Source: Promethearchaeota archaeon (lineage in GTDB: Archaea; Asgardarchaeota; Lokiarchaeia; Sigynarchaeales; SOKP01). From it: a DNA stretch of 7,001 bases. Made by a program: the position numbers and the translations under genes. The notes below the pieces were generated by a model. The model searched no databases, was not told the DNA's origin, and saw only the letters and a program-made list of their open reading frames with translations. Shown here in pieces: positions 5,258 to 7,001 of the stretch. Position 1 is the stretch's first letter; the number at the start of each line of letters is the position of its first letter. The stretch is taken from NCBI GenBank assembly GCA_019894655.1, contig JAGXNZ010000308.1, forward strand, positions 1 to 7,001, read 5' to 3'.

Positions 5258-6757
5258 ATGACGGAATATCCAGCCGAACAAAAGTCAGAATCCTCTCAAT
5301 ATGACTATTCTTTTGATTACATTCAAAAGAAACTCGAAGGGAAAAAAGATTCCTATGGAATGTTAATGAAAGAAATAATTCGGTCAGGGATTTGTACCGA
5401 ATGTGGCACATGTGCCGCCGTTTGTCCAGTTCTCGAATGGGATCATCTGGCAGGACAACCTAAATTAATAGGAAAATGCACAGGATGTGGGATATGTTAC
5501 AATCAATGCCCAAGAACCATAACCGATCCTATTCAACTAATGGGCGAATTTAAAACGGGATATGTATCAAACACTAATATTCCAGAAGTAATAGGAGCCC
5601 AAGATGGAGGAACTGTGACATCATTATTAAGTTATCTTTTCGACGAACATTTAATTGATGCTGCTATTGTTTCAATGAAAGACCCTAAAAATCCTTGGCA
5701 CCCCGTCGCTCAAATCATAACAAATAAAGAAGATGCTATTAAAGCTGCTGGATCGATTTACTCTCACTCTCAAACAGTTGAAGCATTAATGGATGCAATA
5801 AGAGAAGGATATCGATCAATAGCTTTTGTCGGTACGCCGTGCAATATCGATGCTGTTGATAAGATGACAAGTTCCCCAGCTGGAATGTTAAAGTACTTTA
5901 TGCGAGCTCACATTCTTAAAATTGGCTTGTTCTGTATGGACAGTTTTTCTCCAGAAGCTATTTACCCGTTCTTTGAACAAGAAGGAATAGATTTAACAAA
6001 AGTTGTAAAGATGGACATAAACAAGGGCAAATTCCACATATATTACGACTACGATGCCGAACCTGTAAAATCCTATACCATTAAACAACTCGATAAGTTT
6101 AAATCTTCTAGTTGTAATTTCTGTACAGATCTGACTGCTGAAAATGCAGATATATCCGTTGGCTCTGTTGGTAGTGGTCCTAAGAAGAACACGGCTTTTG
6201 CGAGAACAGGTATCGGGGCTGAAATTATTGAAGATGCTGCAAAGAAGGGATATATAAAAATTGAACCTTACAATAATATCAACTTAAACGCTGTTTTATT
6301 TTTAGCAAAACTTAAAAAAGTATCTCAATACAATATTCAAAAACGTAAAGTTTTCATCGTTCAAAATTCTAAAGAAAAAGAGGAACCTAAAGTAGAAACA
6401 AAACCTGAAGAAGAACAAGCTATTGCAAAGCCACTGGGTTCCAGAAAATTCTTGAGCGTCTCAAAAAGCATTAAAGAAGAAGAGGCTGTTCTTAATATTT
6501 CCTTAACCAATTCCGTTGGTTATCTCTTGGAAGATATAAGAATTAGAGTTGTCATAGTCGAAGAACTTTTTGAAAAGAACCCATGGATAACTACAATCAG
6601 AGAATTATTTCCCTATGAAACAATTGAAATTGGTTATCCTTTAGAAACTACCAATGGCGAGACAATCTACTCTAGTGTCCTAGTAGAAGCATCAACTGAA
6701 AAATATGGAAAAATTTTCTCAAGAACATTTAAATTAGCACCAGAAGAAGAAAAATGA
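5258..6757 (+). CDS. FrhB/FdhB-family iron-sulfur flavoprotein (coenzyme F420-reducing hydrogenase beta-like) with N-terminal 2x[4Fe-4S] and an extra C-terminal domain
   Basis: A 499-residue electron-transfer protein, cytosolic by lack of signal or membrane segments. Residues 46-85 form a two-cluster ferredoxin: C46/C49/C52/C56-P and C74/C77/C80/C84-P. Residues about 95-345 match the FrhB family: GAQDGGTVTSLLSYLF at 113-128, VGTPCNIDAV at 191-200, GLFCMDSF at 223-230, and C286-N-F-C289-T-D with AENADISVGSVG at 294-305, the usual flavin and cluster region. FrhB relatives bind FAD plus Fe-S and many reduce or oxidise F420, but others serve formate dehydrogenase, Hdr or glutamate synthase-type enzymes, so the true partner is open. 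Residues 372-390 are a charged linker (KEKEEPKVETKPEEE), followed by a beta-rich domain at about 396-493 not normal for FrhB. The start has its own TATA box. The stop is TGA. The gene converges on the partial gene at the right edge. Confidence 0.9.
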   Translation: MTEYPAEQKSESSQYDYSFDYIQKKLEGKKDSYGMLMKEIIRSGICTECGTCAAVCPVLEWDHLAGQPKLIGKCTGCGICYNQCPRTITDPIQLMGEFKTGYVSNTNIPEVIGAQDGGTVTSLLSYLFDEHLIDAAIVSMKDPKNPWHPVAQIITNKEDAIKAAGSIYSHSQTVEALMDAIREGYRSIAFVGTPCNIDAVDKMTSSPAGMLKYFMRAHILKIGLFCMDSFSPEAIYPFFEQEGIDLTKVVKMDINKGKFHIYYDYDAEPVKSYTIKQLDKFKSSSCNFCTDLTAENADISVGSVGSGPKKNTAFARTGIGAEIIEDAAKKGYIKIEPYNNINLNAVLFLAKLKKVSQYNIQKRKVFIVQNSKEKEEPKVETKPEEEQAIAKPLGSRKFLSVSKSIKEEEAVLNISLTNSVGYLLEDIRIRVVIVEELFEKNPWITTIRELFPYETIEIGYPLETTNGETIYSSVLVEASTEKYGKIFSRTFKLAPEEEK

Positions 6758-6813
6758 ATTCTACTGATTATAAAAATAGTTAATCTAAATGTAAAATATT
6801 ACTTCATTCTGCC

Positions 6814-6841
6814 TTTTTTATATAAAATAAACGATTTTTTT
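6814..6841 (+). terminator. T-tracts downstream of the FrhB-like gene
   Basis: Two T runs (TTTTTT at 6814-6819 and TTTTTTT at 6835-6841) follow the TGA stop by about 60-80 bases, in the gap between convergent genes. They are plausible termination sites for the plus-strand transcript. Confidence 0.45.
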
Positions 6842-6853
6842 CCTTATAAAAGT

Positions 6854-7001
6854 TTAGCAAATCCAAAATTCTATAAGGTAATCATTTATTCGATGAGCTC
6901 TCTGCGAATCCTTAAAATTTTTCTTTACCTTCTTTACGCTTATAAAATCCTTACTTCTCAGAAGGTAGTTGTTTATGAGTTCCTTATCTTGAGCACTTTC
7001 C
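6854..7001 (-). CDS. C-terminal fragment of an unrecognised protein, cut by the right edge
   Basis: On the minus strand an open frame enters at base 7000 and runs 48 codons to TAA at 6856-6854. It is Lys/Asp/Asn/Tyr-rich and helical-looking (ESAQDKELINNYLLRSKDF, then KKVKKNFKDSQRAHRIND, ending DYLIEFWIC). Its composition looks like the other proteins here rather than random AT-rich translation, and it fits as a convergent neighbour of the FrhB-like gene. I do not recognise the family, and the start is outside the window. Confidence 0.5.
   Translation of the reverse strand, partial: ESAQDKELINNYLLRSKDFISVKKVKKNFKDSQRAHRINDYLIEFWIC

Noticed and set aside
6758..7001. The frame after the TGA of the FrhB-like gene stays open for about 81 codons to the window edge, suggesting read-through or another Sec codon.
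   Set aside because: The translation is Leu/Ile/Tyr/Phe/Lys-rich without recognisable motifs, crosses two T-tract terminators, and overlaps a more protein-like minus-strand frame (6854-7001). The FrhB family and its added domain end naturally at the TGA.
1..7001. CRISPR arrays, tRNA or rRNA genes, insertion sequences, and att sites.
   Set aside because: Reading both strands I saw no regularly spaced repeats, no cloverleaf-like segment, no transposase motif and no duplicated ends.

Overview
The window is AT-rich and looks like the chromosome of an anaerobic archaeon. Evidence for this: (i) the N-terminal half of a heterodisulfide reductase subunit A (HdrA) and an F420-hydrogenase-beta-like (FrhB/FdhB family) iron-sulfur protein; (ii) a regulator ending in a bacterioopsin-activator type HTH (HTH_10), a mostly archaeal family; (iii) archaeal TATA boxes placed so that two genes appear leaderless, while two others have Shine-Dalgarno sites; (iv) T-tract terminators. 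The hdrA frame carries four in-frame TGA codons, each where the family has a conserved cysteine. This points to selenocysteine (Sec) and therefore to one of the few archaeal lineages known to use it. With the HEAT-repeat gene and AT-rich composition, my best guess is an Asgard archaeon of the Lokiarchaeia type rather than a methanococcal methanogen. The lineage is inference; the TGA codons are read directly from the sequence.

Layout, left to right. 1-1092 (-): hdrA, running off the left edge, first 364 codons present, Sec candidates at residues 19, 52, 77 and 202. 1093-1406: AT-rich intergenic region with the hdrA Shine-Dalgarno site. 1407-2552 (-): NAD-dependent epimerase/dehydratase-like SDR protein with a coiled-coil tail. 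2553-2695: divergent intergenic region with a 14-bp perfect GC-rich palindrome abutting a TATA box, plus a 9-bp inverted repeat in the epimerase leader. 2696-3376 (+): HTH_10 regulator, probably leaderless. 3523-5136 (+): HEAT-repeat protein, followed by a T-tract terminator. 5258-6757 (+): two-cluster ferredoxin plus FrhB-domain protein with an extra C-terminal beta-rich domain, probably leaderless. 6758-6853: convergent intergenic region with T-tracts. 6854-7001 (-): C-terminus of an unrecognised protein, cut by the right edge.

How the genes relate. HdrA is the FAD-containing electron-bifurcating subunit of Hdr complexes, and FrhB-family proteins pass electrons between Fe-S clusters, flavin and often F420, so both ends of the window concern low-potential electron transfer. 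They are 4 kb apart on opposite strands and are not one operon. The epimerase and the HTH_10 regulator are divergent and share a control region, so the regulator may control itself, the epimerase, or both. The HEAT-repeat protein is probably a binding scaffold of unknown partner.

The main discovery is the hdrA reading frame: a conventional caller would break it into fragments or call it a pseudogene, but it reads as an intact HdrA with up to four Sec residues replacing Fe-S/thiol cysteines.
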